Positions 28,646 through 38,264 of a stretch of DNA of 64,000 nucleotides are shown in pieces; within the stretch, counting starts at the first letter, position 1, and each line of letters opens with the position of its first letter. The notes under the pieces are model-generated. The model saw only the letters and a program-made list of their open reading frames with translations. It did no database searches and was not told the DNA's origin. The translations under genes were made by a program, and so were the position numbers. The DNA lies in assembly GCA_963773665.1 (NCBI GenBank), contig CAVZBZ010000004.1, positions 558,001-622,000 of the forward strand, written 5' to 3'. The stretch comes from DATJLY01 sp963773665 (GTDB lineage Bacteria > Pseudomonadota > Alphaproteobacteria > ATCC43930 > CGMCC-115725).

Positions 28646-29191
28646 CTAGATAAGCTGGATCGACGAGGCTTCGCGGCCGCGGCGCGCCTGCGACACCATC
28701 ATGCGCACCGGCTGTCCCGGATCGAGCCCGTCGAGGCCCGAGCGGCGCAGCGCCGTGACATGCACGAAAATGTCCTTTCCGCCGTCATTCGGCAGGATGA
28801 AGCCAAAGCCGCGTGCCGGGTCGTACCATTTAACGACGCCATCGAGCGACTCGGCGGGCCCCGATCCCTCGTTGCTATAGCCGTCGTCGCGCTGCTGGCG
28901 AAAGCGGCCGCCGCCACCGCCGCCGCCTTCGCGCGGCGGGCGCGGCTGGGCGGTCGAGGCATCGAGCTCCAGGACCTGGGTCGCGGCGCGGCCCTTCGGT
29001 CCCTGGACCCATTCGAATGTCACGCTGGCGCCGTCAGGCGCCTCGCCGAAGCCGGAACGCTCGAGCACGGCCAGCGGCAGGAAAATGTCGCTCGTGCCGT
29101 CTTCCGGCACGATGAAGCCGAAACCCTTGCTGCGATTGAACCACTTGATCTTACCGGAAAGCCGCGCAGCCTCCCCTTGGCTCATGCTCAT
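28646..29191 (-). CDS. Double cold-shock-domain protein
   Basis: A 181-residue protein with two cold-shock domains, which bind single-stranded RNA or DNA. The first domain covers GKIKWFNRSKGFGFIVPEDG and the second GVVKWYDPARGFGFILPNDG; each contains both RNP motifs (KGFGFI/RGFGFI and DIFLP/DIFVHV). A Gly/Arg-rich linker (about residues 90-115) separates them. Two-domain Csp proteins of this type are common in alphaproteobacteria. The ATG at 29191 (MSMSQGEAARLSG) with GGGAATGG in front is preferred; the frame extends further upstream but there is no family similarity there. Confidence 0.9.
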   Translation of the reverse strand: MSMSQGEAARLSGKIKWFNRSKGFGFIVPEDGTSDIFLPLAVLERSGFGEAPDGASVTFEWVQGPKGRAATQVLELDASTAQPRPPREGGGGGGGRFRQQRDDGYSNEGSGPAESLDGVVKWYDPARGFGFILPNDGGKDIFVHVTALRRSGLDGLDPGQPVRMMVSQARRGREASSIQLI

Positions 29192-29288
29192 GGAAGCACC
29201 ATTCCCTCGACCTCGCCCTCCCCCGGCATGGGCGGTGCCCATTGGCCATGCGGGCGATATAAGTCCCCAAGCACGCAATCCCATATTG

Positions 29289-29304
29289 CGGGTTGCGCAA
29301 CCCG
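29289..29304. promoter_or_regulatory. Perfect 16-bp palindrome between ubiG and the cold-shock gene
   Basis: CGGGTTGCGCAACCCG is a perfect palindrome, 12 bp past the ubiG stop codon and about 100 bp upstream of the cold-shock ATG. It has no following T-run, so it looks more like a dimer binding site than a terminator. No regulator can be assigned. Confidence 0.4.
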
Positions 29305-29315
29305 GAAGGATATTT

Positions 29316-30084
29316 CTACTTTGGTTTGGTGGCAAATATTAAATAATTGACCCCGAGATCGGGTCCGAGCGCCCATTCGCCGGCGAGCGGCCGGAAGACC
29401 AGCCCCTCGATCGCCTCGACCGTCATGCCGGCGTGGCGCAGATGCGCCGCCATTTCCGAGGGGCGCAAGAATTTTCGCCATTGATGCGTGCCGCGCGGCA
29501 GCCAGCGCAGCACGTATTCGGCGCCGACCACCGCCGTCACGAACGATTTCGCGGTGCGATTGAGCGTCGAGGCGATGAGCGCGCCGCCCGGCCTGACGAG
29601 CGCCGCCGCGGTTTTCAGGAAAAGCGCCGCGTCCTGCGCGTGTTCGGCCACTTCGAGCGCAAGCACCGCATCGAACTGTTGGGCGCGCGCGGCAAGCTCT
29701 TCGGCCGCTTCTTCGCGATATTGGATCGCAAGCCCCGCTGCCTCGGCATGCGCGCGCGCGATGGCGAGCGCCTCGCCGCCGGCATCGATGCCGGCGACGG
29801 TGAAGCCCAGCCGCGCCATCGGCTCGGCGACCAGGCCGCCGCCGCAGCCGATGTCCAAGAGATCGAGCCCGGCGAATGGGCGCAACTCGTGCGCGCTCGC
29901 GCACGAAATGGTGCGACAGCCGCGCGCGGATGAAGCCGAGCCGCACCGGGTTGACGCGGTGCAGCGGCCGGAACGGCCCGTCCTCGTCCCACCAGGATTG
30001 CGCCTGGCGCGAGAACCGCTCGACCTCGTCGCGATCGATCGTGCCGCCACTCGCATGCGGGGGCGCAGCTTGCCTCGGCTCCAT
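29316..30084 (-). CDS. ubiG: Ubiquinone biosynthesis O-methyltransferase UbiG (one frameshift)
   Basis: UbiG performs both O-methylations in ubiquinone synthesis. The N-terminal part has the family signature VERFSRQAQSWWDEDGPFRP and LHRVNPVRLGFI. After one extra base near 29902 the frame continues with the SAM-binding motif LLDIGCGGGLVAEPMARLG, then ALEVAEHAQD and GTHQWRKFLRPSE. The repaired protein is 255 residues, normal for UbiG. It is divergent from lysC with 47 bp between starts, a conserved alphaproteobacterial arrangement. Confidence 0.94.
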
Positions 30085-30099
30085 ACCGGAGAGTATGAA
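30070..30099 (+). promoter_or_regulatory. Possible lysC promoter
   Basis: TTGCCT (30070-30075) and TATGAA (30094-30099) are separated by 18 bp, 32 bp before the lysC ATG. The -35 box would lie inside the first codons of ubiG. Confidence 0.35.
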
Positions 30100-30131
30100 T
30101 GGGCGGCCCATCCCCGCAATACCGTGTCTTC

Positions 30132-31352
30132 ATGGTCCGCATCGTGCAGAAATTCGGCGGCACCTCGGTCGCGAACGTCGAGCGCATCAAACGCGCCGCC
30201 GCGCGCGTCAAACGCGAGGTCGATGCCGGCAACGAGGTCGCGGTCGTGGTCTCGGCAATGGCCGGCGTGACCGACCAGCTCGTGCAGTGGACGCGCGAGA
30301 CGTCGCGCCGCCACGACGCGTGCGAATACGATGCCGTCGTCGCCTCGGGCGAGCAGGTGACGGCGGGCCTGATGGCCTTGGCGCTCCAGGATCTCGGCAT
30401 CGATGCGCGCTCGTGGCTCGGCTGGCAGGTGCCGGTCCGCACCGATGCGACGCACGGCAAGGCGCGCATCGCCGCCATCGATACCGACGCGCTCGCGCGC
30501 AGCCTGGGGCAGGGGCAGGTCGCGGTCGTCGCCGGGTTCCAGGGCCTCGGCCCCGATCAGCGCATCACCACCTTGGGCCGCGGCGGCTCGGATACATCGG
30601 CGGTGGCGCTCGCGGCCGCGCTCGGCGCCGAGCGCTGCGACATCTTCACCGATGTGGACGGCGTCTACACGAGCGATCCGCGCATCGTTGCGAAGGCGCG
30701 AAAGCTCGATAAAATCACCTATGAGGAAATGCTCGAGATGGCGAGTCTGGGCGCCAAGGTGCTGCAGACGCGCTCGGTGGAGCTGGCGATGAACCATGGC
30801 GTTCGCGTCCAGGTGCTGTCGAGCTTCACCGACGAACCCGGAACCCTTGTGGTCGACGAGGACGAAATCGTGGAAAAACAGGTCGTGAGCGGCATCGCCT
30901 ATAGCCGCGACGAGGCCAAGATCACGCTCGCCAAAGTGGCCGACCGGCCGGGCGTGGCGGCGGCGATCTTCGGACCCTTGGCCGACGCCGCGATCAATGT
31001 CGACATGATCGTGCAGAACATCTCCGAGGACGGGCGCACCACCGACATCACCTTCACGGTTGCAAAGTCCGAGCTCGATCGCGCCGTCAAAGTGCTGGAG
31101 GAGCGCCGCGCGCACCTGGGCTATGCGGCGCTCCAGCCCGATTCCAACGTCGTCAAGATCTCGGTGATCGGCGTCGGCATGAGGAGCCACGTCGGCGTCG
31201 CCAAGGAGATGTTCGAGACGCTCGCGGCCAAAGGCATCAACATCCAGGTGATCTCGACCTCCGAGATCAAGGTGAGCGTGCTCGTCGCCGAAGAATATAC
31301 CGAGCTCGCCGTGCGGGCGCTTCACACCGCCTACGGCCTCGATGCCCTCTGA
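30132..31352 (+). CDS. lysC: Aspartate kinase
   Basis: Aspartate kinase phosphorylates aspartate in the first step toward lysine, threonine and methionine. The 406-residue protein starts MVRIVQKFGGTSVANVERI, the nucleotide-binding KFGGTS motif. FQGLGPDQRITTLGRGGSDTS and CDIFTDVDGVYTSDPR, the substrate-binding region, follow, and two C-terminal ACT domains carry the end-product feedback sites. An upstream in-frame ATG at 30099 is rejected because the motif normally lies within the first few residues. The next gene begins eleven bases inside its end. Confidence 0.95.
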   Translation: MVRIVQKFGGTSVANVERIKRAAARVKREVDAGNEVAVVVSAMAGVTDQLVQWTRETSRRHDACEYDAVVASGEQVTAGLMALALQDLGIDARSWLGWQVPVRTDATHGKARIAAIDTDALARSLGQGQVAVVAGFQGLGPDQRITTLGRGGSDTSAVALAAALGAERCDIFTDVDGVYTSDPRIVAKARKLDKITYEEMLEMASLGAKVLQTRSVELAMNHGVRVQVLSSFTDEPGTLVVDEDEIVEKQVVSGIAYSRDEAKITLAKVADRPGVAAAIFGPLADAAINVDMIVQNISEDGRTTDITFTVAKSELDRAVKVLEERRAHLGYAALQPDSNVVKISVIGVGMRSHVGVAKEMFETLAAKGINIQVISTSEIKVSVLVAEEYTELAVRALHTAYGLDAL

Positions 31353-32410
31353 TCCGCGCACCCGCGCGAAGGGCCGCCTCGATCTCCTGTGGCGCCGCGG
31401 CTGCGAGTTCTTGGGCTGCGAGGCGGCGGTGATGGGCGGCGCCATGACCTGGGTGTCCGAGCGCAATCTCGTCGCCGCGATCTCCAATGCCGGCGGCTTC
31501 GGCGTCATCGCCTGCGGCGCCATGACGCCAGCACTTCTCGAGGCCGAGATCGACGGCGACCTTCGCGCTCACCGACCGGCCGTTCGGCGTCAATCTCATC
31601 ACGCTCCATCCCGAGCTTCTGCCGCTCATCGACGTGTGCGTCGGCCGCCGCGTCGGCCACGTCGTGCTCGCGGGCGGCGTGCCGGGCCAGGCCGCGATCG
31701 CGCGCATCAAGGACGGCGGCGCCAAGGTGATCTGCTTCGCGCCCGCCCTTTCGATCGCGCGAAAACTCGTGCGCATGGGCGCCGATGCCATCGTCATCGA
31801 GGGCATGGAAGCTGGCGGCCATATCGGCCCGGTCGCGACCAGCGTGCTGGCGCAGGAGGTCCTGCCGCATCTGCGCGATGTGCCGGTGTTCGTCGCCGGC
31901 GGGATCGGCCGCGGCGAGGCGATCGTCGCTTATCTCGAGATGGGCGCGGCCGGCGTGCAGCTCGGCACGCGCTTCGTCTGCGCCTATGAATCGATCGCGC
32001 ATCCGCGCTTCAAGCAGGCCTTCATCCGCGCCGGCGCGCGCGACGCCGTGCCGTCGCAGCAGCTCGACGCGCGCTTTCCGGTGATCCCGGTGCGCGCCCT
32101 TGCGAACGACGGCACGCGCGAGTTCGTGGCGTTCCAGCGCGGCGTGATCGACCGGTTCGCGCGCGGCGAGCTCACGCAAAAGGACGCGCAGCTCGAGATC
32201 GAGCATTTCTGGGCGGGGGCGCTGCGCCGCGCCGTGATCGACGGCGACGTCGAGCGCGGCTCGCTCATGGCGGGGCAGAGCGTCGGACTTGTCACGCGCG
32301 AGCAATCGACCCGCGCCATCATCGACGAGCTGATCGACCAGGCGTTGGGCGCGCTCGTACAGCGCGAGGATCGGCCGCTCGCCGATGCACCAACGAGGGC
32401 AGAAGTCTGA
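31342..32410 (+). CDS. Nitronate monooxygenase family protein (one frameshift)
   Basis: An FMN-dependent TIM-barrel protein of the nitronate monooxygenase (2-nitropropane dioxygenase) family, which includes enoyl-reductase-like members. Visible features are GGAMTWVSERNLVAAISNAG at the N-terminus, then DAIVIEGMEAGGHIGP and VFVAGGIGRGEAIVAYLEMGA, the phosphate-binding part. One extra G near 31556 breaks the frame between EAEID and ATFALTDRPFGVNL; the repaired protein has 355 residues. It overlaps lysC by eleven bases and shares one base with ptsP (TGATG), so it belongs to the same transcript. Its presence between lysC and ptsP is unusual compared with the common order. Confidence 0.88.
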
Positions 32411-34682
32411 TGGAACCGACGGCGGCGGTCCCCGGATCCCGCCGCGTCCTACGCCGGCTGCGCGATGTCATGGCCGGCTCGGGCACGGCGCAGCAGCGCC
32501 TCAATGACGTCGTCCGCATCATCGCCGGCGAGATGGTGGCGGAGGTCTGCTCGATCTACGTCATGCGCGCGGGTGAGGTGCTGGAGCTGTTCGCGACCGA
32601 GGGCTTGCGGCCCGGAAGCCGTGCACCGCACGCGGTTGCGCGTCGGCGAAGGTCTCGTCGGCGTCATCGCAGCGACGGCGCGGCCCCTGGCGCTCGCCGA
32701 TGCGCAGTCCCATCCCGATTTCGCCTACCGCCCCGAGACGGGCGAGGAGATTTTTCACTCGCTCATCGGCGTGCCCGTGCTGCGCGGCGGCCGGGTGCTG
32801 GGCGTTCTCGTCGTGCAGAACCGCACGCTGCGCCATTACACCGAGGACGAGATCGAGGCGATGCAGACGATCGCCATGATCCTCGCCGAGCTCGTCGCCT
32901 CGGGCGAATTGGTCAATCCGCTCGAGCTGCAGCCCGCGAACGGCAACGGCGATTCTGCCGGTGCGGCTCGAAGGGGTGCGCATGCATGGCGGGATCGCCA
33001 TGGGAAGCGCGGTGCTGCACGAGCCGCGCATCCTGATCCGCCAGGTCGTCGCCGAGAATCCGCAGGCCGAGCTGCAGCGCTTGCGCAGCGCCATCGCCGC
33101 AGTGCAGAAATCGATCGACGACATGCTGTCGAGCGGCGTCGCCGAGAGCGGCGAGCCGCGCGAGATCCTCGAAAGCTATCGCATGTTCGCATCCGATCGC
33201 GGCTGGATGCATCGCATGGGCGAGGCGGTGCGTGGCGGACTCACCGCCGAAGCTGCGGTGCAGAAGGTGCAGGACGAGACCCGCGCCCGCCTGTTGCAGG
33301 CGAGCGACCCCTATCTGCGCGAGCGGCTCGCCGATCTCGAGGACCTTGCCAACCGCCTGCAGCAGCATCTTGCCGGGCGGCCCTTGACCGCGGCCGCGGC
33401 CGCGCTGCCCGAGGAATTCATCCTGGTCGCGCGCAGCATGGGCCCGGCCGAGCTGCTCGACTACGACCGCGCGCGTTTGAAGGGCATCGTGCTCGAGGAA
33501 GGCTCGCCCACGGCGCATGTCGCGATCGTCGCGCGCGCGCTCGACATTCCCGCCGTTGGCCGTGTCCATAACGTGCTCGAGCGGATCGATGCGGGCGATC
33601 TCCTCGCCATCGACGGCGACGAGGCGGTGGTGTTCGTGCGCCCGAGCGAGGACGTGCAGGAAGCGGTCGAGCGCCGTATCGGCATTCAGGCCGGCGAGCG
33701 CAAGCGCTATGCCGAGCTGCGCGAGCTGCCGGCCGAGACGCGCGATGGCGTGCGCATCAGCCTGCAGCTCAATTCCGGCCTCGCCATCGACCTGCCGTTC
33801 ATGGACGTGACCGGCGCCGAGGGCATCGGCCTCTTTCGCACCGAGCTGCAATACATGCTGCGCGAGCGCTTCCCCACGGTGGACGAGCAGGCGCAGCTTT
33901 ATGGCCGCGTGCTCGACCAGGCGGGCGACCGCCCGGTCACGTTCCGCACGCTCGACGCCGGCGGCGACAAGCTGCTGCCGTACATGCCCGACGCCGCCGA
34001 CGAGAACCCGGCGATGGGCTGGCGCGCGATCCGCATCGCGCTCGACCGTCCCGCACTGCTGCGCCAGCAGCTTCGCGCGCTCATTCGCGCCGCATCGGGC
34101 CGGCGCCTGCGCGTCATGTTCCCGATGATCGCCGAGTTGGCCGAGCTCGAAGCGGCGCGCGCCATCCTCGAGCTCGAGATGGAGCGCGCCTGGCGGCGCG
34201 ACTGCGATCCGCCGCCGCACGCGGTCGAAGTGGGCGTGATGCTCGAAGTGCCCTCGCTCCTCTTCCAGCTCGACCAGGTCCTGCCACGCGTCGATTTCCT
34301 TTCGGTCGGGACCAACGACCTGACGCAGTTCTTCTTCGCGTCCGACCGCGGCAATCCGCGGCTTGCCGCGCGCTACGATTCGCTGTCGCCGGCGCTGCTC
34401 AGGGCGCTGCGTTCCGTGGTGGCGATGTGCGTGCGGCACCGCGTCGAGCTGTCGCTCTGCGGCGAGATGGCGGGCGACCCGCTCGACGCCGCGGCGCTCG
34501 TCGGCATCGGCTTCCGCACGCTCTCGATGGCGCCCGCCTCGATCGGCCGGGTCAAGGCGATGATCCGCAGCCTGCATCTGGGCGCGCTCGGCGAGTTCTT
34601 GGCGGCCTGGGAGACGAGCTCGACCCGCAGTCTGCGCGACAAGCTGCGCGACTTCTGCAACGATCACGGGATCGAGCTCTGA
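32410..34682 (+). CDS. ptsP: PTS-Ntr enzyme I, PtsP (two frameshifts)
   Basis: PtsP autophosphorylates with phosphoenolpyruvate and starts the nitrogen-related PTS phosphorelay to NPr and EIIA-Ntr. An N-terminal GAF domain (about residues 20-160) is followed by the swivelling phospho-histidine domain, with active His near residue 369 in GSPTAHVAIVARALDIPAVG. A C-terminal PEP-binding barrel shows GLFRTELQYM, TFRTLDAGGDK and CGEMAGDP. Single extra bases near 32610 (GAF domain) and 32951 (end of GAF) break the frame; repaired length is 756 residues, as expected. It follows the nitronate monooxygenase gene with one shared base. Confidence 0.94.
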
Positions 34683-34776
34683 TCCTGTCCGACCGGCGGT
34701 GGCGATGCGGGCCGCGGTTGCGGCGAAGCGCCCCGATTGGTACAAGACCGCCGAGAGCATTCGGGACCGCTCCTCG

Positions 34777-35955
34777 ATGGCGAATTTCGTTTCGTCTCCG
34801 CCCGAGAGCCGCACGGTCGAAGGACCGGTGGCACGGCCGCGCGACACGGTGGGGGACCTGCTGCGCCGCACCCGCCAGGAACAAGGCGTCGAGGTCGAGC
34901 AGATCGCCGGCGCGCTCCGCATCCGTGCCTCCTATCTCACCGCGATCGAGCAGGCCCGCTACGACCGCCTGCCGGGCCCGGTCTATGCGCTGGGCTTCGT
35001 GCGGACCTACGCCAATGCTCTGGGGCTCGACGGCGACGAGGCGGTGCGGCGCTTCAAGCTCGAATCGGCCGGGCTCGAGCAGCGCCGCGATCTGGCATTT
35101 CCCATGCCCTTGACGTCGCGCAGCACGCCGGGCGGCCGCGTTGTCCTCGTCGCCTTCGTGCTTGCGGTGTGCGCCTACGCGATCTGGCACTACGTTTCGA
35201 CCAGCGACCGGGCGCGGCCCGAACGAGTTGCCGCCGTGCCGACCGAGCTGATGCCGCCAACGCCGCCGCCTGCTGCCGCCGACGCCACGGCCCCGACCGC
35301 CGCGGCCGCCTCGTCCGTGCCGCCGTCTGCGGACCACGCCGCCGCGGAAGCTGCCCCCCAGACGCCGCCCGTCGCCGCAAGCTCGCTGCCGCCGCCTGCG
35401 CCGGGGTCCGTGATCCAGCCGGGCGCGAGCCTCGTAGCACCCCCGGCGCCGACCCCGGCCCTCCCGAGCCAGACAGCGAGCCTCGCGCCGCCCGCCGTGC
35501 CGCCAGCACCGGCTCCCAACTCGGCAGCCGCATCGCCGAGCGCCGCCGCGGCGCCGCCCGCGCCCTCGCTGCCGCCGGGCGCGGCGATGGTGCCCGCGCC
35601 CGCTGCTCCTGCCGCTTCCGATCAGACCGCTGCCGCCGTGCCGCCCGCGCCCAGCGGACCGCGCGTCTTCGGCGCGATCTCGGGCCCGTCGCATATCACG
35701 CTCCACGCCATCCAGGATTGCTGGATCCAGGTGCGCGACGGCAGCGATCCGGCGCAAGCCGTCGTGGCGCAGCGCACGCTCCATGCCGGCGACACCTATC
35801 GCGTGCCCGACCGCAGCGGCCTCGTGCTGCGCACCGGCAATGCCTCGGCGCTCCAGGTCCTGGTCGACGACCGTGCCGCGCCGGCCTTGGGCGGCACGGT
35901 GCGCAACGTGGCGCTCGACGCCTCGCGCCTCCTCGCCGGCAGCGCGCTCGAATAA
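34777..35955 (+). CDS. RodZ-like helix-turn-helix membrane protein (DUF4115)
   Basis: A protein of about 392 residues with the RodZ architecture. A cytoplasmic HTH_25 domain reads VGDLLRRTRQEQGVEVEQIA and YLTAIEQARYDRLPGPVYAL. One transmembrane helix (VVLVAFVLAVCAYAIWHYV) follows, then a long Pro/Ala-rich periplasmic linker of about 180 residues. The C-terminal DUF4115 beta domain begins SGPSHITLHAIQDCWIQVRD. RodZ anchors MreB in rod-shaped cells. The ATG at 34777 is chosen; a GTG at 34699 or ATG at 34705 would add about 25 residues without family similarity. Its place after ptsP is conserved in related genomes. No mreB is nearby. Confidence 0.85.
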   Translation: MANFVSSPPESRTVEGPVARPRDTVGDLLRRTRQEQGVEVEQIAGALRIRASYLTAIEQARYDRLPGPVYALGFVRTYANALGLDGDEAVRRFKLESAGLEQRRDLAFPMPLTSRSTPGGRVVLVAFVLAVCAYAIWHYVSTSDRARPERVAAVPTELMPPTPPPAAADATAPTAAAASSVPPSADHAAAEAAPQTPPVAASSLPPPAPGSVIQPGASLVAPPAPTPALPSQTASLAPPAVPPAPAPNSAAASPSAAAAPPAPSLPPGAAMVPAPAAPAASDQTAAAVPPAPSGPRVFGAISGPSHITLHAIQDCWIQVRDGSDPAQAVVAQRTLHAGDTYRVPDRSGLVLRTGNASALQVLVDDRAAPALGGTVRNVALDASRLLAGSALE

Positions 35956-35958
35956 CCG

Positions 35959-37011
35959 CTAGAACCGCTTGAGCCGCGGCAGCAGGCGCTCGGCGTTGCC
36001 ATAGTCGATCGCCTCTAACGTCGCGCGGCCCAATCCCAGCTTTTTGAGCCCGTCCGCCGTCATCGCCGCGGTGAAGTAGGGATAGTCGCTGCCGAACATG
36101 AACTGCGACACCGGCGCCATCTTGAGCGCGCCCGCCATGGCGTCGGGCCATGCCGCGTTTGCGATGTCGAAATGCAGCCGCCGGATTTCGGCATCGACGC
36201 CCTCGGGCGCGACCTCGGCCAGGTTCTTGAGCGGCCGAAGGATAGTGAAGAACGCGTTCATGCGATCGATCACCGACGCCAGCGCGCCGCCGCCATGCGA
36301 GAACACCCAGTTGATGTTACGGAACCGCGCGAAGGTGCCGGAGATCAGAAGGCTCGCGATGGCGCGCACCGTATCGAACGGCACTTCGATCACGGACGGG
36401 GCGAGGCCGACCAGCGCCTCGCAGCAATCGGGAAAGGTCGGGTGGACATAGACCACGGCCTTGCGCCGGTTCAGCTCCTCGAAGATCGGCCGGAACGCCG
36501 GATCGCCCGGCCATTTGTCGCCATAGGAGCTGGCGATGCTGACGCCGTCGGCCTTCAGCTCGTCGAGCGCGTGCTCGATCTCCTGGAGGCTCAGATCGAC
36601 ATCGATCATCGGTATGAAGGCGAACAGACCGAAGCGTCCCGGATGCGCACGCATGAGGTCTGCGGCGTAGTCGTTGGACGCGCGGCAGACCCGCGCCGCA
36701 AGCTCCGGGCCGCCGCCCCACCAGTTCTCGTGCAGCGACGACATCGAGAAGATGGCGGTCGCGACGCCGCCCTTTTCCATGTCGGCGAGCGTCTTCTCGA
36801 CCGTCCAGCCGTTGGTGAAGGGCAGGCCCTCCCCCTTGCGCTGCGACCAGGCGAGGTCCGCCTCCTTCCATGCCGGCGAATAGACGTGGTGATGCACGTC
36901 GATACGGCGCGGCCGGTCCTGCGCCGGCGCAACTGCGGGCAAAAGCGCGCCCGCGCCGAGCGCCGCAAGCCCGGCCAAGATCTCGCGCCGGCCGGTGTCT
37001 CTCTTTGTCAT
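35959..37011 (-). CDS. Tat-exported amidohydrolase family protein
   Basis: A 350-residue metal-dependent hydrolase or decarboxylase of the amidohydrolase-2 (ACMSD-like) family. A twin-arginine signal is present (TGRREILAGLAALGAG, ending VAPAQD), so the enzyme should be periplasmic. The metal motif appears as RIDVHHHVYSP, followed by VYVHPTFPDCCEAL, VFSHGGGALASVIDR and MFGSDYPYF. The ATG at 37011 is chosen because GGAGGA lies five bases upstream; an ATG at 37035 lacks a site. It is on the opposite strand to its neighbours and appears inserted into the conserved ptsP-RodZ-ispG order. Substrate unknown. Confidence 0.86.
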   Translation of the reverse strand: MTKRDTGRREILAGLAALGAGALLPAVAPAQDRPRRIDVHHHVYSPAWKEADLAWSQRKGEGLPFTNGWTVEKTLADMEKGGVATAIFSMSSLHENWWGGGPELAARVCRASNDYAADLMRAHPGRFGLFAFIPMIDVDLSLQEIEHALDELKADGVSIASSYGDKWPGDPAFRPIFEELNRRKAVVYVHPTFPDCCEALVGLAPSVIEVPFDTVRAIASLLISGTFARFRNINWVFSHGGGALASVIDRMNAFFTILRPLKNLAEVAPEGVDAEIRRLHFDIANAAWPDAMAGALKMAPVSQFMFGSDYPYFTAAMTADGLKKLGLGRATLEAIDYGNAERLLPRLKRF

Positions 37012-37078
37012 TCGTTTCCTCCGAGTTGCGGCCATGATGCCGTTCGCACCGAAATGCGCAACCGCTTGGCGCGGGCTT

Positions 37079-37107
37079 TTGCCGAGCGCCCCGAAAGGCG
37101 CTATATA
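37079..37107 (+). promoter_or_regulatory. Predicted ispG promoter with embedded inverted repeat
   Basis: TTGCCG (37079-37084) and TATATA (37102-37107) are exactly 17 bp apart, 29 bp before the ispG ATG. The spacer is filled by AGCGCC-CCGAAA-GGCGCT (37085-37102), a 6-bp-arm inverted repeat that is well placed to bind a repressor or activator. Confidence 0.6.
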
Positions 37108-37136
37108 CGGCGCAGTTTTCGTGAAGGAGTCGGGCG

Positions 37137-38258
37137 ATGAGCGTGCGTCCCTATCGCGACATCCAGCGGCGGCGCTGCCGGCAGATCCATGTCGGCCCGG
37201 TGCCGGTGGGCGGCGACGCGCCCATCACCGTGCAGTCGATGACCAACACGCTGACGCACGACGTGAAGGCGACGGTGGCGCAGATCCAGGCGCTGGAGCG
37301 CGCCGGCGCCGACATCGTGCGCGTGTCGTGCCCCGACCAGGAATCGTCGCTCGCGCTCAAGGATATCGTGCGCCAGGTGAGCGTGCCGATCGTCGCCGAC
37401 ATCCATTTCCACTACAAACGCGCGATCGAGGCGGCCGAGAGCGGCGCCGCGTGCTTGCGCATCAATCCCGGCAATATCGGCTCGGCCGAGCGCGTCAAGG
37501 AAGTGGTGAAGGCCGCGAAGGACCACGGCTGCTCGATGCGCATCGGCGTCAATGCCGGCTCCTTGGAGCGCGATCTCCTGGAACGCTATGGCGAGCCGTG
37601 CCCCGAGGCGATGGTCGAAAGCGCGCTGCACCACGCGAAGATTCTCGAGGACAACGACTTCTTCGAGTTCAAGATCTCGTGCAAGGCGTCGGACGTGTTT
37701 TTGGCGGTCGCCGCGTACCAGCAGCTGGCCGAGGCGTGCGACTATCCCTTGCATCTCGGCATCACCGAGGCCGGCGGCCTCATGGGCGGCACGGTCAAGT
37801 CGGCGATCGGCATGGGCTCGCTCCTGTGGGCCGGGATCGGCGACACGATCCGCGTCTCGCTCTCGGCCGATCCGGTCGAGGAGATCAAGGTCGGGTTCGA
37901 TATCCTGAAGTCGCTGGGCTTGCGCCGGCGCGGCGTGACCGTGATTTCCTGCCCGTCCTGCGCGCGCCAACAGTTCGAGGTGATCAAGACCGTCGAGCTT
38001 CTGGAGCAGCGCCTCGCGCACATCACGACGCCGATGACGCTCTCCGTCATCGGCTGCGTCGTCAACGGCCCGGGCGAAGCGCGCGAGACCGATATCGGCT
38101 TCACCGGCGGCGGCAACGGTACGCACCAGGTCTACCTTGCCGGCGTTCCGGCCCATCGCCTGAAGGACGAAAGCATCGTCGATCACCTCGTCGCGCTCGT
38201 CGAAAAGAAAGCCGCGGAGATCGAGCGCGCCAAGGAAGCGGCCCCCGCCGCCCAATAA
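37137..38258 (+). CDS. ispG: 4-hydroxy-3-methylbut-2-enyl-diphosphate synthase (flavodoxin)
   Basis: IspG (GcpE) reduces methylerythritol cyclodiphosphate to HMBPP in the non-mevalonate isoprenoid pathway, using a 4Fe-4S cluster. The 373-residue protein has the TIM-barrel motifs VQSMTNTLTHDVKATVAQI and VADIHFHYKRAIEAAE, and INPGNIGS. The cluster ligands appear in VISCPSCARQQFEV (two Cys) and SVIGCVVNGPGEA. AAGGAG precedes the ATG. hisS follows six bases downstream and is probably cotranscribed. This pairing is common in alphaproteobacteria. Confidence 0.96.
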   Translation: MSVRPYRDIQRRRCRQIHVGPVPVGGDAPITVQSMTNTLTHDVKATVAQIQALERAGADIVRVSCPDQESSLALKDIVRQVSVPIVADIHFHYKRAIEAAESGAACLRINPGNIGSAERVKEVVKAAKDHGCSMRIGVNAGSLERDLLERYGEPCPEAMVESALHHAKILEDNDFFEFKISCKASDVFLAVAAYQQLAEACDYPLHLGITEAGGLMGGTVKSAIGMGSLLWAGIGDTIRVSLSADPVEEIKVGFDILKSLGLRRRGVTVISCPSCARQQFEVIKTVELLEQRLAHITTPMTLSVIGCVVNGPGEARETDIGFTGGGNGTHQVYLAGVPAHRLKDESIVDHLVALVEKKAAEIERAKEAAPAAQ

Positions 38259-38264
38259 ATTCCA

